From CAZJHX01 sp964545715 (GTDB taxonomy: Bacteria > Myxococcota_A > UBA9042 > GCA-2863065): 36,426 bases of DNA. The position numbers were made by a program, and so were the translations under genes. The DNA lies in NCBI GenBank assembly GCA_964545715.1, contig CAZJHX010000107.1, positions 1-36,426 on the forward strand, read 5' to 3'. This document shows, piece after piece, positions 8,003 to 15,927 of this stretch (position 1 is its first letter; every line of letters begins with the position of its first letter). Below the pieces are notes generated by a model. It saw only the letters and a program-made list of their open reading frames with translations, was not told the DNA's origin and ran no database searches.

Positions 8003-9577
8003 CTATGCGCTCCACTCCAGCCACTGGACCTGATTGCGGCCGTTCTCTTTGGCCTTGTAGAGGCCCTCGTCCGCGATATCCATCATGCGCTTGCAGATGA
8101 CGGCGATCTCCTCGCGGGTCCGCACCGTGCCGCTCCAGGTGACCGCGCCAAACGACGCCGTGATGGGCACCCGGCGCGTGGGCGTAGACAGCTCGAGGGC
8201 CTCGATGGCCTCCCGCACGCGCTCCGTGGTCGCGACGCCGTCGGCCTCGTCGGTTTCGGGCAGAATCAGGACCATCTCCTCGCCGCCGATCCGCGCTTTG
8301 ATGTCGGTCGTGCACAGGGTGTCCCGAAGCGCCTGAGCGACCGCCTCCAAGACGGTGTCGCCGAACGGGTGGCCGTAGTTGTCGTTGACGCTCTTGAACT
8401 TGTCCAGGTCGACCATGACGAGCGAGATCGCCTTGCCGTTGCGCGCGTGGCGGGCGATCTCGGCCGGGAAGACCTCTTGGAAGCGGCGCCGGTTTACCAG
8501 GTTGGTCAGAGAGTCGTAGTAGGCGAGCATCTCCAGCTCTTTGAGAGCCTCCTTGAGCTGCTCGGCCAGGCGCTCCTTTTCGGCGATTGTCCGCTCCAGG
8601 CGCCGGGTGAGCTCCTGGTAGTCCATGTTCTCTTCGACCAGACGCTTGTTGGCGTCGCGCATGACGTCCGCCAGCCGGGGCTGCTCCTTGACCCGAAGGC
8701 CCAGGGCGCCGGCAGCCTCTTCGACGCGACCGGGAAGCTCGTCCAAGATGGCGTCGACCTGGTCGGTTGACAGTCCGAACAGCTCGTCCAGGCGCGCCCG
8801 GCAGCGGTCGATGGCGGTCTTTTTGTCTGAGGCGGCGTAGACCGCGGCCAACCAGTCGGCGGCGGCGGCGATTCGGCACGACCGCATGTGCGCCTCGGGC
8901 AGTCCGTCAGCGTCCAACGAGTGGTGGCTGGCCATCGGAATCGCCAGCGCCGTCGGCAGGGCCCAGGACTTTGCCAGCATCAGGCCGACCTTGTCGTGGG
9001 TGATGCCGAAATGCTCTCGCTCCAGTGCCCGGCGGGCGGTCGGGAGCGCGGTGCGCAGGGTGTGCCAATGCTGCACCCGGTCCGGCATGGCGAAGAGCAT
9101 CGCCAGCAGCCCGAAGTCCTGGAGCAGGCCGATCGTGAAGGCTTGATCGGCGTCATATTCGACGGCGGCTGCGAGAAGCCGGGCGCCCGCTGCACGTCGC
9201 AGGGCCTCTTCCCAGTACTCGCGCATGTCGATGCCGGGGATCGCACCGGGCTTGACAGCGTCACGCACCGCCAGACAGAGGGCCAGATTGCGTAGCGCCC
9301 GGTTGCCGAGGCAGGACACCGCGTGCGTGGCTGACGTCACCTCACGGCTCAAGCCGAACAGCGCGGAGTTCACGGTTCGCAGCAGCTCCGCGGTCAGAAC
9401 CGGGTCGCTGGCGACGATACGAGCAAGCGCCTGAGCGCTGACGCCGGGGTCGGAGCACGCCTGCACGATGCGCGCGGAGGCCTGTGGAGGCGCCGGCAGG
9501 TCGGCCGGCTTCAGGGTCCGGAGCGCATCCGCGGTCGGCGACTTGGTGTCGGCCGGAGCACTTGATCGCGTCACCAC
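8003..9577 (-). CDS. HDOD-coiled coil-GGDEF signalling protein
   Basis: A 524-residue cytoplasmic protein. Residues 20-230 form an HDOD domain (APPQASARIVQACSDP, then LLQDFGLL and SHHSLD). Residues about 300-350 are a charged coiled coil, and 354-520 are a GGDEF domain beginning YDSLTNLVNRRRF. The active-site loop is GGEEM at 431-435 instead of GGDEF or GGEEF, and metal-binding DLDKF at 390-394 is kept, so cyclic-di-GMP synthesis is possible but not certain. The inhibitory RxxD site reads CTTD at 422-425, so product inhibition is probably lost. The GTG start at 9577 has a strong AGGAGG 7 bases upstream and overlaps the end of the receiver gene by 7 bases. The pair is likely one regulatory unit. 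Confidence 0.92.
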   Translation of the reverse strand: MVTRSSAPADTKSPTADALRTLKPADLPAPPQASARIVQACSDPGVSAQALARIVASDPVLTAELLRTVNSALFGLSREVTSATHAVSCLGNRALRNLALCLAVRDAVKPGAIPGIDMREYWEEALRRAAGARLLAAAVEYDADQAFTIGLLQDFGLLAMLFAMPDRVQHWHTLRTALPTARRALEREHFGITHDKVGLMLAKSWALPTALAIPMASHHSLDADGLPEAHMRSCRIAAAADWLAAVYAASDKKTAIDRCRARLDELFGLSTDQVDAILDELPGRVEEAAGALGLRVKEQPRLADVMRDANKRLVEENMDYQELTRRLERTIAEKERLAEQLKEALKELEMLAYYDSLTNLVNRRRFQEVFPAEIARHARNGKAISLVMVDLDKFKSVNDNYGHPFGDTVLEAVAQALRDTLCTTDIKARIGGEEMVLILPETDEADGVATTERVREAIEALELSTPTRRVPITASFGAVTWSGTVRTREEIAVICKRMMDIADEGLYKAKENGRNQVQWLEWSA

Positions 9578-9999
9578 GGGCGCACCTCCTGCTTCGTTTG
9601 GGCAGCGGGGCGCTCTTCCATGAGCCAGCGCAGTCGGTCACGCAGCTCCCAGGGTGAGACCGGCTTGGCGATCACCCAATCGCTTCGATCCGCCACGATC
9701 TCTGCAAATACGGGGTCGTTGGGGTAGCCGGACACGACCAACGTGGACGCGCAAAGGTGAGGCGCGTGCGCGGTCAGCCAGGCCCAGAAGTCCAGCGTGC
9801 TCTCGCCCGCCATCATCAGGTCGAGGATGATGACGTCGAAGCTGGCGGGATCGCTGAGCTGCTGTCTTGCGTTTGTGAGAGAGTCCGCCGTGCGCACGTC
9901 GAAGAGTGAGTCCAGGGCGCGCCGGTACAGCCGGCGGATCCCTTCATCATCTTCTATCGCCAACACGCGGCACGCCGCGGGCACGTAATGGTGAGCCAT
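9571..9999 (-). CDS. Single-domain response regulator (receiver)
   Basis: A 142-residue receiver domain with no output domain. The acidic pocket is E16-D17-D18, the phosphorylation site is D60 in VIILDLMM, the switch residue is S90 in VVSGYP, and the conserved K112 is in AKPVS. All catalytic positions are filled, so it should accept phosphate from a histidine kinase that is not in the window. It is the promoter-proximal gene of a two-gene unit with the HDOD-GGDEF gene and overlaps it by 7 bases. A natural reading is that phosphorylation of this protein controls the HDOD-GGDEF protein by contact; that is inference. Confidence 0.92.
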   Translation of the reverse strand: MAHHYVPAACRVLAIEDDEGIRRLYRRALDSLFDVRTADSLTNARQQLSDPASFDVIILDLMMAGESTLDFWAWLTAHAPHLCASTLVVSGYPNDPVFAEIVADRSDWVIAKPVSPWELRDRLRWLMEERPAAQTKQEVRPW

Positions 10000-10181
10000 C
10001 TTGAACGAACCCCTCTGAAGCCGCTTCTACGGCCTACACTAGCTATGTCGGGTCGCTCGGCTCGAAACCTTACGCTTTTAAGAACGGCGCCATCCCTGCA
10101 CCCCAGATGCGCTTGCGTGGCCCATTGCGGCCGTGCTAAACATTCCCGGTTTCACTCGAGGGAAGCCACACGGAGTCGTCA
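10000..10181. other. Divergent intergenic region, receiver gene / EF-G-like gene
   Basis: 182 bases with no gene. GGAG at 10172-10175 is the ribosome-binding site of the EF-G-like gene, and AGAGGGG on the minus strand lies about 10 bases before the receiver ATG. I see no confident -35/-10 pair for either direction, although both promoters should be here. A somewhat AT-richer stretch occurs at about 10066-10085. Confidence 0.5.
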
Positions 10182-12260
10182 ATGAAGCGTTATGAGACCG
10201 CCAACATTCGGAACATTGCCCTTGTCGGCCACGGCGGGACAGGAAAGACCAGCCTCGGTGAGGCCCTCCTCTTTACGACAAAGGCCACGACGCGGCTCGG
10301 TAGCGTGGACAACGAGACGAGCTCCTTTGACTTTGAACCCGAAGAGCTGAAGCGCAAGACCAGCTATACGTCGGGCGTTTGTTCGACAGAGTGGAAGAAG
10401 CACAAGGTCAACGTTGTCGACACGCCCGGCGACGGCGTCTTTGCTGCCGACACGCGCCTGTGCATGCAGGCGACGGATGTGACCGTTCTGCTGATCAGCG
10501 GTGTGGACCAGATCGAGGTCGGCTCCGAGCGCGTCTGGGCCTCTGCCGAGGAGCTGAAGCGCCCACGCATTATCTACGTCAGCAAGATGGACAAAGAGCG
10601 CGCCGACTTCGACAAGACCGTCGCCGAGCTCAAAGCGGCCTGGGGCCAGAACGTGGCGGCCCTGCAGATCCCCATCGGCACTGAGGGCGACTTCAAGGGC
10701 GTCGTGGACGTCCTGAATATGAAGGCCTACACCTACACGATGGACGGCAACGGCGATGCGACGGTGGGTGAGGTTCCCGCCGACCTGGTCGATGACGCCG
10801 CCTCCGCCCGCGAGGCGCTGATCGAGGCCATCGCGTCGACCGACGACGAGCTGCTGGAGAAGTACTTCGAGACGATGGAGCTGACCGAGGACGAGGTCGC
10901 CACCGGGCTGAACCACGCGATCGCCAAGGGCGAGCTGGTCCCCGTGGTCTGCGGCTGTGCGCGCGCCAATGCAGGGACCGACGCGCTGCTGGACTTGATC
11001 GTGAACGTCTGCCCCGGCCCGGGCGATGTCGCGCTGCCGGGCGCCAACGACGGCAAGGGCAACGCGGTCGAGCTCGCATGTGACTCCGGCAAGCCGTTCT
11101 CGGCGCTGGTCTTCAAGACGGCGTACCTGGAGATGGGCAAGGTCTGCTACATCCGTATCTTCCAGGGCAGCGGCGACTCGGACCTGACCTTCTACAACGT
11201 CACGCGCGAGCACAAAGAGCGCTGGGGCTCCGTGATGGCGCCGTTGGGCAAGAAGCTGGACAACCTGCCTGGCGTGCCCGCGGGTGACATCATCGCGGTG
11301 GCCAAGCTCAAGGACACCGTGGCCGGCAACGTGCTGTGTGCGGACAAGCAGACCCTGACGGTCGATACGCCGCATATCCCCGACCCGTGCATCTCGTTTG
11401 CCCTGCACGCGCGCAAGAAGGGTGACGAGGACAAGATCGCCAACGCGATGAGCCGTGTGTTGGACTGCGACCCCTCGCTGAGCACGTCTCGCGATGCGCA
11501 GACCAAAGACCATCTGCTCTCCGGGATGGGTCAGACGCACATCGAGGTGGCGGTCGAGAAGATGAAGCGGTTTGGCGGCGACGTGACGCTGTCGCCGCCC
11601 AAGGTCGCGTATCGCGAGTGCATTCGCGGCAAGGCGAGCCACATCGAGGGCAAGCACAAGAAGCAGACGGGCGGTCGCGGCCAGTTCGGCGTGTGTTACC
11701 TCAACATGGAGCCTGCCGATCGTGGTGAGGGCTTCCAGTTTGTGAACAAGATCTACGGTGGGTCCATCCCCTCCGGCTTCATTCCGGCCATCGAGAAGGG
11801 CATGAAGGGCGCGATGGACCAGGGACCGCTGGGCGGCTACCCCGTGGTCGACGTCAAGGTGGAGCTGGTGGACGGCAAGTTCCACCCGGTCGACTCCGAC
11901 GGTCGCTCCTTTGAGATCGCTGGACGCAGCGGCTTCCGCGAGGCGTTCAAGCAGTGCCGTCCGACGCTGATGGAGCCGATCATGAACATCGAGGTCACCG
12001 TGCCCGATGACTCGCTCGGCGACGTGATGGGCGACATGAACTCCCGTCGTGGGCGCGTTCAGGGCATGGACGCGGTCCGAGGCAAGCAGGTCATCAAGGC
12101 CCAGGTGCCGCAGGCCGAGGTGCTGTCCTACTCGCCGGACCTCCGCTCCTTGACGCAGGGGCGCGGCTCCTTCGTGGTCAGCTTCTCGCACTACGAAGAG
12201 GTCCCGGGCAACCTGGTCGACAAGATCGTCGAAGAAGCCAACAAGGACGACGACCACTAG
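10182..12260 (+). CDS. Elongation factor G-like GTPase (non-canonical paralogue)
   Basis: A 692-residue translational GTPase with the EF-G domain order. The G1 loop is GHGGTGKT (16-23) rather than the AHIDAGKT of true EF-G. The G3 motif is DTPGD (80-84) instead of DTPGH, so the His that activates hydrolytic water in EF-G is Asp here. G4 is SKMD (134-137). These features place it in the EF-G-like group found beside true EF-G in many bacteria, whose role is not settled. The gene stands alone, with no rpsL, rpsG or tuf next to it, which also argues against it being the main EF-G. The ATG has GGAG 6 bases upstream. A gene of unknown function follows after 42 bases, with an inverted repeat between them. 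Confidence 0.93.
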   Translation: MKRYETANIRNIALVGHGGTGKTSLGEALLFTTKATTRLGSVDNETSSFDFEPEELKRKTSYTSGVCSTEWKKHKVNVVDTPGDGVFAADTRLCMQATDVTVLLISGVDQIEVGSERVWASAEELKRPRIIYVSKMDKERADFDKTVAELKAAWGQNVAALQIPIGTEGDFKGVVDVLNMKAYTYTMDGNGDATVGEVPADLVDDAASAREALIEAIASTDDELLEKYFETMELTEDEVATGLNHAIAKGELVPVVCGCARANAGTDALLDLIVNVCPGPGDVALPGANDGKGNAVELACDSGKPFSALVFKTAYLEMGKVCYIRIFQGSGDSDLTFYNVTREHKERWGSVMAPLGKKLDNLPGVPAGDIIAVAKLKDTVAGNVLCADKQTLTVDTPHIPDPCISFALHARKKGDEDKIANAMSRVLDCDPSLSTSRDAQTKDHLLSGMGQTHIEVAVEKMKRFGGDVTLSPPKVAYRECIRGKASHIEGKHKKQTGGRGQFGVCYLNMEPADRGEGFQFVNKIYGGSIPSGFIPAIEKGMKGAMDQGPLGGYPVVDVKVELVDGKFHPVDSDGRSFEIAGRSGFREAFKQCRPTLMEPIMNIEVTVPDDSLGDVMGDMNSRRGRVQGMDAVRGKQVIKAQVPQAEVLSYSPDLRSLTQGRGSFVVSFSHYEEVPGNLVDKIVEEANKDDDH

Positions 12261-12283
12261 GCCCGCGCGACGCGAGCCTCCAA

Positions 12284-12305
12284 CATGCGCTACTCTTAGC
12301 GCATG
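12284..12305. promoter_or_regulatory. Perfect 9-bp inverted repeat covering a start codon
   Basis: CATGCGCTA (12284-12292), loop CTCT, TAGCGCATG (12297-12305). The right arm ends exactly in the ATG of the gene at 12303. A -10-like TACTCT (12291-12296) sits inside the repeat, six bases before the ATG, and no Shine-Dalgarno sequence is present. It could be a dyad operator, an RNA hairpin hiding the start codon, or part of a terminator for the EF-G-like gene. There is no U-tract after it, so a classical terminator is the least likely. Confidence 0.65.
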
Positions 12306-13499
12306 ATTCCGATAGAAGCCCTTCCAGAGCAGCTCCGACCGCGGGTTGGACCCGACGCCCCTGCGCCCATGCGCATGATGGTCGCGCGGGCCCTCCTGCC
12401 GATGGGTCCGGCCGACCTCTTCGCCTCCTTGGCGTTCATGATAACGAACGAGTCCGGGGAGCTGGCGGACACCGCCCGCAAGAGCCTCGAGGACATGCCT
12501 GGCAACGTTATCCAGGGTGTGATCGCCGACATCCACGAGCCGTCGCTGCTCGACTTCGCGCTGCACGAGTATGTGGAAGACCACGACCTGGCGCTGAACG
12601 TCCTGCTGAATACCGCCACCTCCGACGAAGCCGTCGAGTGGGCGGCGCGGCGCTGCAACGGCCGCCTCGTGGAGGTCATCGGTAACAACCAGGAGCGCTT
12701 GGTTCGTCACCCGTCGCTGGTCGAAGCGATCTACTACAACCCTGAAGCCCCCATGGCGGTGGTTACGCGCGTCTTTGAGACCGGCGTGCGCAGCGGCCTC
12801 GACCTGCACCACATTCCGGGCTTCAAAGAGATCTATACGTCGATTTTCGGCGACCAGGCGGGTCAGGAGCTGGCCGACGCAGAGCGCGAGGAGCTCGGAG
12901 GCGCGGCGGCCACCGCAGAGGCTGCCGCGGCGGTTATCGCTTCGCTACCCGACGACCTGCCGCCGCCTGCTGAAGACGACGGCGTCGAAGAAGACGACTT
13001 CATGCAGGCGCTGCGCGAAGCCTCGGTGCAGGAGGACGAGGACGCCGCCGCAGGCGCCGCCGAAGACGAGGGCAAAGAGAACCAGCCGATTCACGCGCTC
13101 ATCAAGACCATGAGCGTGTCTCAGAAGATCCGCATGGCGCTGGTGGGCAACAAGACGGCGCGCGCGCTGTTGATCAAAGATCCCAAACCGATCGTCGCCC
13201 TCGCGGTGCTCAAGAGTCCCCAGATCTCGCCGAAAGAGGTCGTCGATTTCACCAAGAACAAGGCGCTCAGCGACCGCGTGATGGGGCAGATCGCGCGCAA
13301 CCAGAAGTGGTGCAAGGACAAGGCCGTTCGCACCGGGCTGATCAAACACCCGAAGGCGCCAGCCGGTGTCGTCAACCGCTGGGTGCGGACTCTGCCGGAG
13401 CGTGAGCTGAAGTCTCTGTCCAAGAGTCGCGAGGTGCCGCAGCACGTCGCGCGGCTGGCGAAGAACATTCTGGATATGCGGGCGAAGTCTAAGAAGTAG
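12303..13499 (+). CDS. Uncharacterised helical-repeat protein
   Basis: A 398-residue soluble protein without signal peptide or membrane segment. The N-terminal half (about 20-190) is alpha-helical with repeat-like units such as LLNTATSDEAVEWAARR and VEAIYYNPEAPMAVVTRV. An Ala/Glu/Asp-rich linker covers about 195-260. The C-terminal half (263-398) is a basic helical-repeat domain (KIRMALVGNKTARALLIKDP, then KSPQISPKEVV). I recall proteins with this C-terminal pattern in deltaproteobacteria, always of unknown function. The helical units resemble HEAT or leucine-rich-variant repeats, suggesting a scaffold or binding protein. It lies 42 bases behind the EF-G-like gene and has the inverted repeat over its start codon, so its expression may be controlled there. 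Confidence 0.8.
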   Translation: MIPIEALPEQLRPRVGPDAPAPMRMMVARALLPMGPADLFASLAFMITNESGELADTARKSLEDMPGNVIQGVIADIHEPSLLDFALHEYVEDHDLALNVLLNTATSDEAVEWAARRCNGRLVEVIGNNQERLVRHPSLVEAIYYNPEAPMAVVTRVFETGVRSGLDLHHIPGFKEIYTSIFGDQAGQELADAEREELGGAAATAEAAAAVIASLPDDLPPPAEDDGVEEDDFMQALREASVQEDEDAAAGAAEDEGKENQPIHALIKTMSVSQKIRMALVGNKTARALLIKDPKPIVALAVLKSPQISPKEVVDFTKNKALSDRVMGQIARNQKWCKDKAVRTGLIKHPKAPAGVVNRWVRTLPERELKSLSKSREVPQHVARLAKNILDMRAKSKK

Positions 13500-13516
13500 T
13501 TGTGGGCGTGGGGGCG

Positions 13517-14602
13517 TTAGTCGCCTGAGCCCAGGGCCATCGGCGCGGCCGCCTGGCTGGTCTCCAGCTCCAGGTGGCGCGTGATGATCTCCATTGGTAC
13601 AGCAAGCGACTCCTGGATGATCTCCATGGACTCCTGCATGTCGGCGTTCAGCATCTGAAGGCGCTTGGTCTCTGCGCGCAGCTGCTCCAGCTCGGCCTGA
13701 TCTTCGGCGCTCATCGACGATGGCGCAGCATTTGCGGCGGCCTCCGCGGCGGCCTTGGCGCGCTCCACCTCGCCCTTGAGGCGGCTGCGCTCCATGCCGA
13801 AGGCCTCCTCCACCCGCTGGGCGGCCAGCTTGCTGTTGCGCAGGCGCTCCGTCAGGTTGGAGATCTCGCGCTTGAGCTCGCTGTCCGTTTTGGTGAGCTT
13901 GGCGTTGGTCGCCCGCAGGGTCTCGATCTCAGCCAGCAGGTCCGCTGTGAGGTCCGAGACCTGGCTGGCCGGCTTCTCGGTGGGGATCGCCGGCTCCGGT
14001 TGCGGCGCGGATGCCCTGACCGGCGCCGATGGGGCGGGTCTGGGAGCAGGAGCCGGCTCCGGCGCGGCGAGCTGCTCCGGGGTGGGCGCCGGCAGGTCCG
14101 GACTGGAGATCTCCTCTTCGATATCCAGGTCGAACACCGGCGCCGCTGACGGCGGATGCGAGTCGGTCTCGATGGGCGCCACGCGGACCGGCTCAGCCGG
14201 GGTTGGCGCGGCCGGCTCGACCGCGGGGGCCGGGGCGCCGCCGGTGTTGAGCAAGCGCGCCAGCACAGTCCGTAAGTCCGTATCACTGAAGGGCTTGAGT
14301 AGGTACGCGTCCGCGCGCGTCGGCAGCTTCGAGTGATCCGCGAATTGAGCCTTGGTGGCGGTGCCCGACGTCAACAGAACCGGGATCTGCTTGAGCGAGG
14401 CGTCCTTCTTCAGCTTGCGGCATACCGAGTATCCGTCCGCCAAATCCGCATTCAAGACGATCACGCTGGCTGACGCCGCCAGCGCCATGCCGGCCTCGCC
14501 GCTGTCGGCGCGAATCAGTTCGGCGCCGTCCGGGGCGGCATCGCCCACAGCGTCGAGAGTTAGAAGATCGCTATCAATGACGAGAATGTTGCGTGCTGAC
14601 AT
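13517..14602 (-). CDS. FrzS-like pseudo-receiver protein with coiled-coil tail
   Basis: 361 residues. Residues 4-118 have the receiver fold (NILVIDSD, then LLTSG, YLLKPF with Lys103), but the phospho-acceptor position after strand VIVL is Asn51, not Asp. The segment NADLADGYSVCRKLKKD and the following HSKLPTRADAY closely resemble Myxococcus FrzS, whose receiver is also degenerate. A Pro/Ala/Glu-rich linker (about 121-215) leads to a long coiled coil (about 220-345), the same order as FrzS, a polar motility protein. A similar role in polarity or scaffolding is inference. The ATG at 14602 begins the domain; the frame is open up to 14692 but that would overlap the neighbouring lipoprotein gene. 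It lies 32 bases behind that gene on the same strand. Confidence 0.85.
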   Translation of the reverse strand: MSARNILVIDSDLLTLDAVGDAAPDGAELIRADSGEAGMALAASASVIVLNADLADGYSVCRKLKKDASLKQIPVLLTSGTATKAQFADHSKLPTRADAYLLKPFSDTDLRTVLARLLNTGGAPAPAVEPAAPTPAEPVRVAPIETDSHPPSAAPVFDLDIEEEISSPDLPAPTPEQLAAPEPAPAPRPAPSAPVRASAPQPEPAIPTEKPASQVSDLTADLLAEIETLRATNAKLTKTDSELKREISNLTERLRNSKLAAQRVEEAFGMERSRLKGEVERAKAAAEAAANAAPSSMSAEDQAELEQLRAETKRLQMLNADMQESMEIIQESLAVPMEIITRHLELETSQAAAPMALGSGD

Positions 14603-14634
14603 TCTGCCGACCCGTTGCTTACGTTTTAGACTGG

Positions 14635-15759
14635 TTAAAGGCGCTCTTTCAGGCGCATGGCAAGCAGTACCAGCTTTTTGGGCTCGTTGCACATCTTGCG
14701 GTGGCAGGTCAGGCTCACGACCGTCTGCTTGCCCGAGTCGAAAAACGTCAGGTAGATGAAGTCGTTCCAGTGTGCCAGGAAGGTCTTGTTGGTGATGGCG
14801 GTCGTCTCTTCCGCGTTGGGATAGCTGCGAACCATCTGCGTGTAGCGGCGCTGCGCCTCGATCGGTGAGCGCGGACGCCAGATCTGGACGCCTGCCAGGT
14901 AGTCGGAGCCGTCGGTGGAGCCCCAGTAGACCGCGTCGTAGCTCTCGGACGCGGCGATGCCGGGCAGGGCATGCACGTCGATGGCGGTCTTCACGCCCAG
15001 CAGCTCTTTGATGTCGTCCGCGCGCAGCAGCAGCTCCGCGTTGGGTCGCACCCGGCTCGGCAGCGCGGTTTTGCGACCGCCACCGTCGGCGTCGATGCGT
15101 GGCTGGCGATCGCGTGGGTTGCGGCGTGCACCGGGGGGGCCCGGGCGTCGGTTGGCGCGCGGACCTGCTTTCGGGGAGCCACGGACCGGCTCGTCCTCGG
15201 GCTCTGCGTCGGCGTCGACCGGATCGTCATCGTCCTCAATGTCCGACGGGCGGCGCACATCGCCGGGGCGGCGGGCGCCTGGGCGCAGTCGGGGACCCGG
15301 CGGCTCCTCTTCGTCGTCTTCACCGCGCGCGCTGCCACGCGGATTGCCGGCGCCTGGGCGCAGTCGGCCGGCCGGTCTCACGTCTTTCTGACCGGGGCGC
15401 ACTCGCGGACCGGGCCTCGCGGGCTCACCATCAGCGTCGGGGCGCTTGGCACCCCGTAGCTTGGGCTTTCTTGGGCCGGCTTTGCCGTTGCGCGCGCCGT
15501 CCTTGCCCGGGCGTCCAACCTTGCCCGGACGGTCCTTGGCCTTCACCAGCGGACGCTTACCGGTGGGCGGCTCGTCGTCGTCCTCTTCACCGGCCTTCAG
15601 CGCGCCGGTTTTCTCGGCCAGCTGGGGCTTGTCGACTTTCTCGGGGGCGGCCTCGGGCTCAGCCGCGCTCTCCTCGGGTTGGTCTTTCTTGCATCCGCCC
15701 CAAGCCACGACTGCGAAGAGCAGCGCGATTATCGCTAGTAGCCGCGTTTTCAAGGCCAT
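14635..15759 (-). CDS. Lipoprotein with long Arg/Pro/Gly and acidic low-complexity region
   Basis: 374 residues. The signal peptide ends in VAWGGC, so Cys23 is the probable lipid attachment site. Residues about 27-238 are low complexity, with alternating acidic patches and Arg-Pro-Gly-rich stretches that repeat units like RLRPG. The last 135 residues are an ordinary folded domain (starting PNAELLLRADDIKELLG, ending MRLKERL) with two Cys close together (VSLTCHRKMC) that may form a disulfide. I do not recognise this domain. The basic stretches could hold polyanions such as peptidoglycan, LPS or nucleic acid; that is speculation. GGGGGA precedes the ATG. The FrzS-like gene follows 32 bases downstream, so they probably form an operon. 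Confidence 0.75.
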   Translation of the reverse strand: MALKTRLLAIIALLFAVVAWGGCKKDQPEESAAEPEAAPEKVDKPQLAEKTGALKAGEEDDDEPPTGKRPLVKAKDRPGKVGRPGKDGARNGKAGPRKPKLRGAKRPDADGEPARPGPRVRPGQKDVRPAGRLRPGAGNPRGSARGEDDEEEPPGPRLRPGARRPGDVRRPSDIEDDDDPVDADAEPEDEPVRGSPKAGPRANRRPGPPGARRNPRDRQPRIDADGGGRKTALPSRVRPNAELLLRADDIKELLGVKTAIDVHALPGIAASESYDAVYWGSTDGSDYLAGVQIWRPRSPIEAQRRYTQMVRSYPNAEETTAITNKTFLAHWNDFIYLTFFDSGKQTVVSLTCHRKMCNEPKKLVLLAMRLKERL

Positions 15760-15927
15760 GTTTCCCCCGTGTCTTTCCGAACCGGCGAGACGGTCCCTGG
15801 AAGGTGGTTGCAGCGGCGCCTGATCGGCCTCTCAGTACGCTGGTGCGCAGCCTACCGGTGCGCTAGTGGGGTGTCAACGAATCGCCGATATGGGACACTG
15901 CAGACCGATGAAGGCAAGCCCCGCCGT
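15760..15927. other. Divergent intergenic region, lipoprotein / recD2
   Basis: 168 bases without a clear gene. I find no convincing -35/-10 pair for either side. Just before recD2 a seven-codon frame (ATG at 15908, MKASPAV) ends in TGA overlapping the recD2 ATG (ATGA at 15928-15931). It has no ribosome-binding site of its own, so it may be chance. Confidence 0.4.

Noticed and set aside
10000..10181. sRNA or riboswitch in the divergent gap before the EF-G-like gene
   Set aside because: No strong stem, no terminator and no known aptamer pattern could be seen.
10179..12812. 877-codon minus-strand open frame
   Set aside because: Antisense to the EF-G-like gene and the next gene, both well supported; composition is that of a shadow frame.
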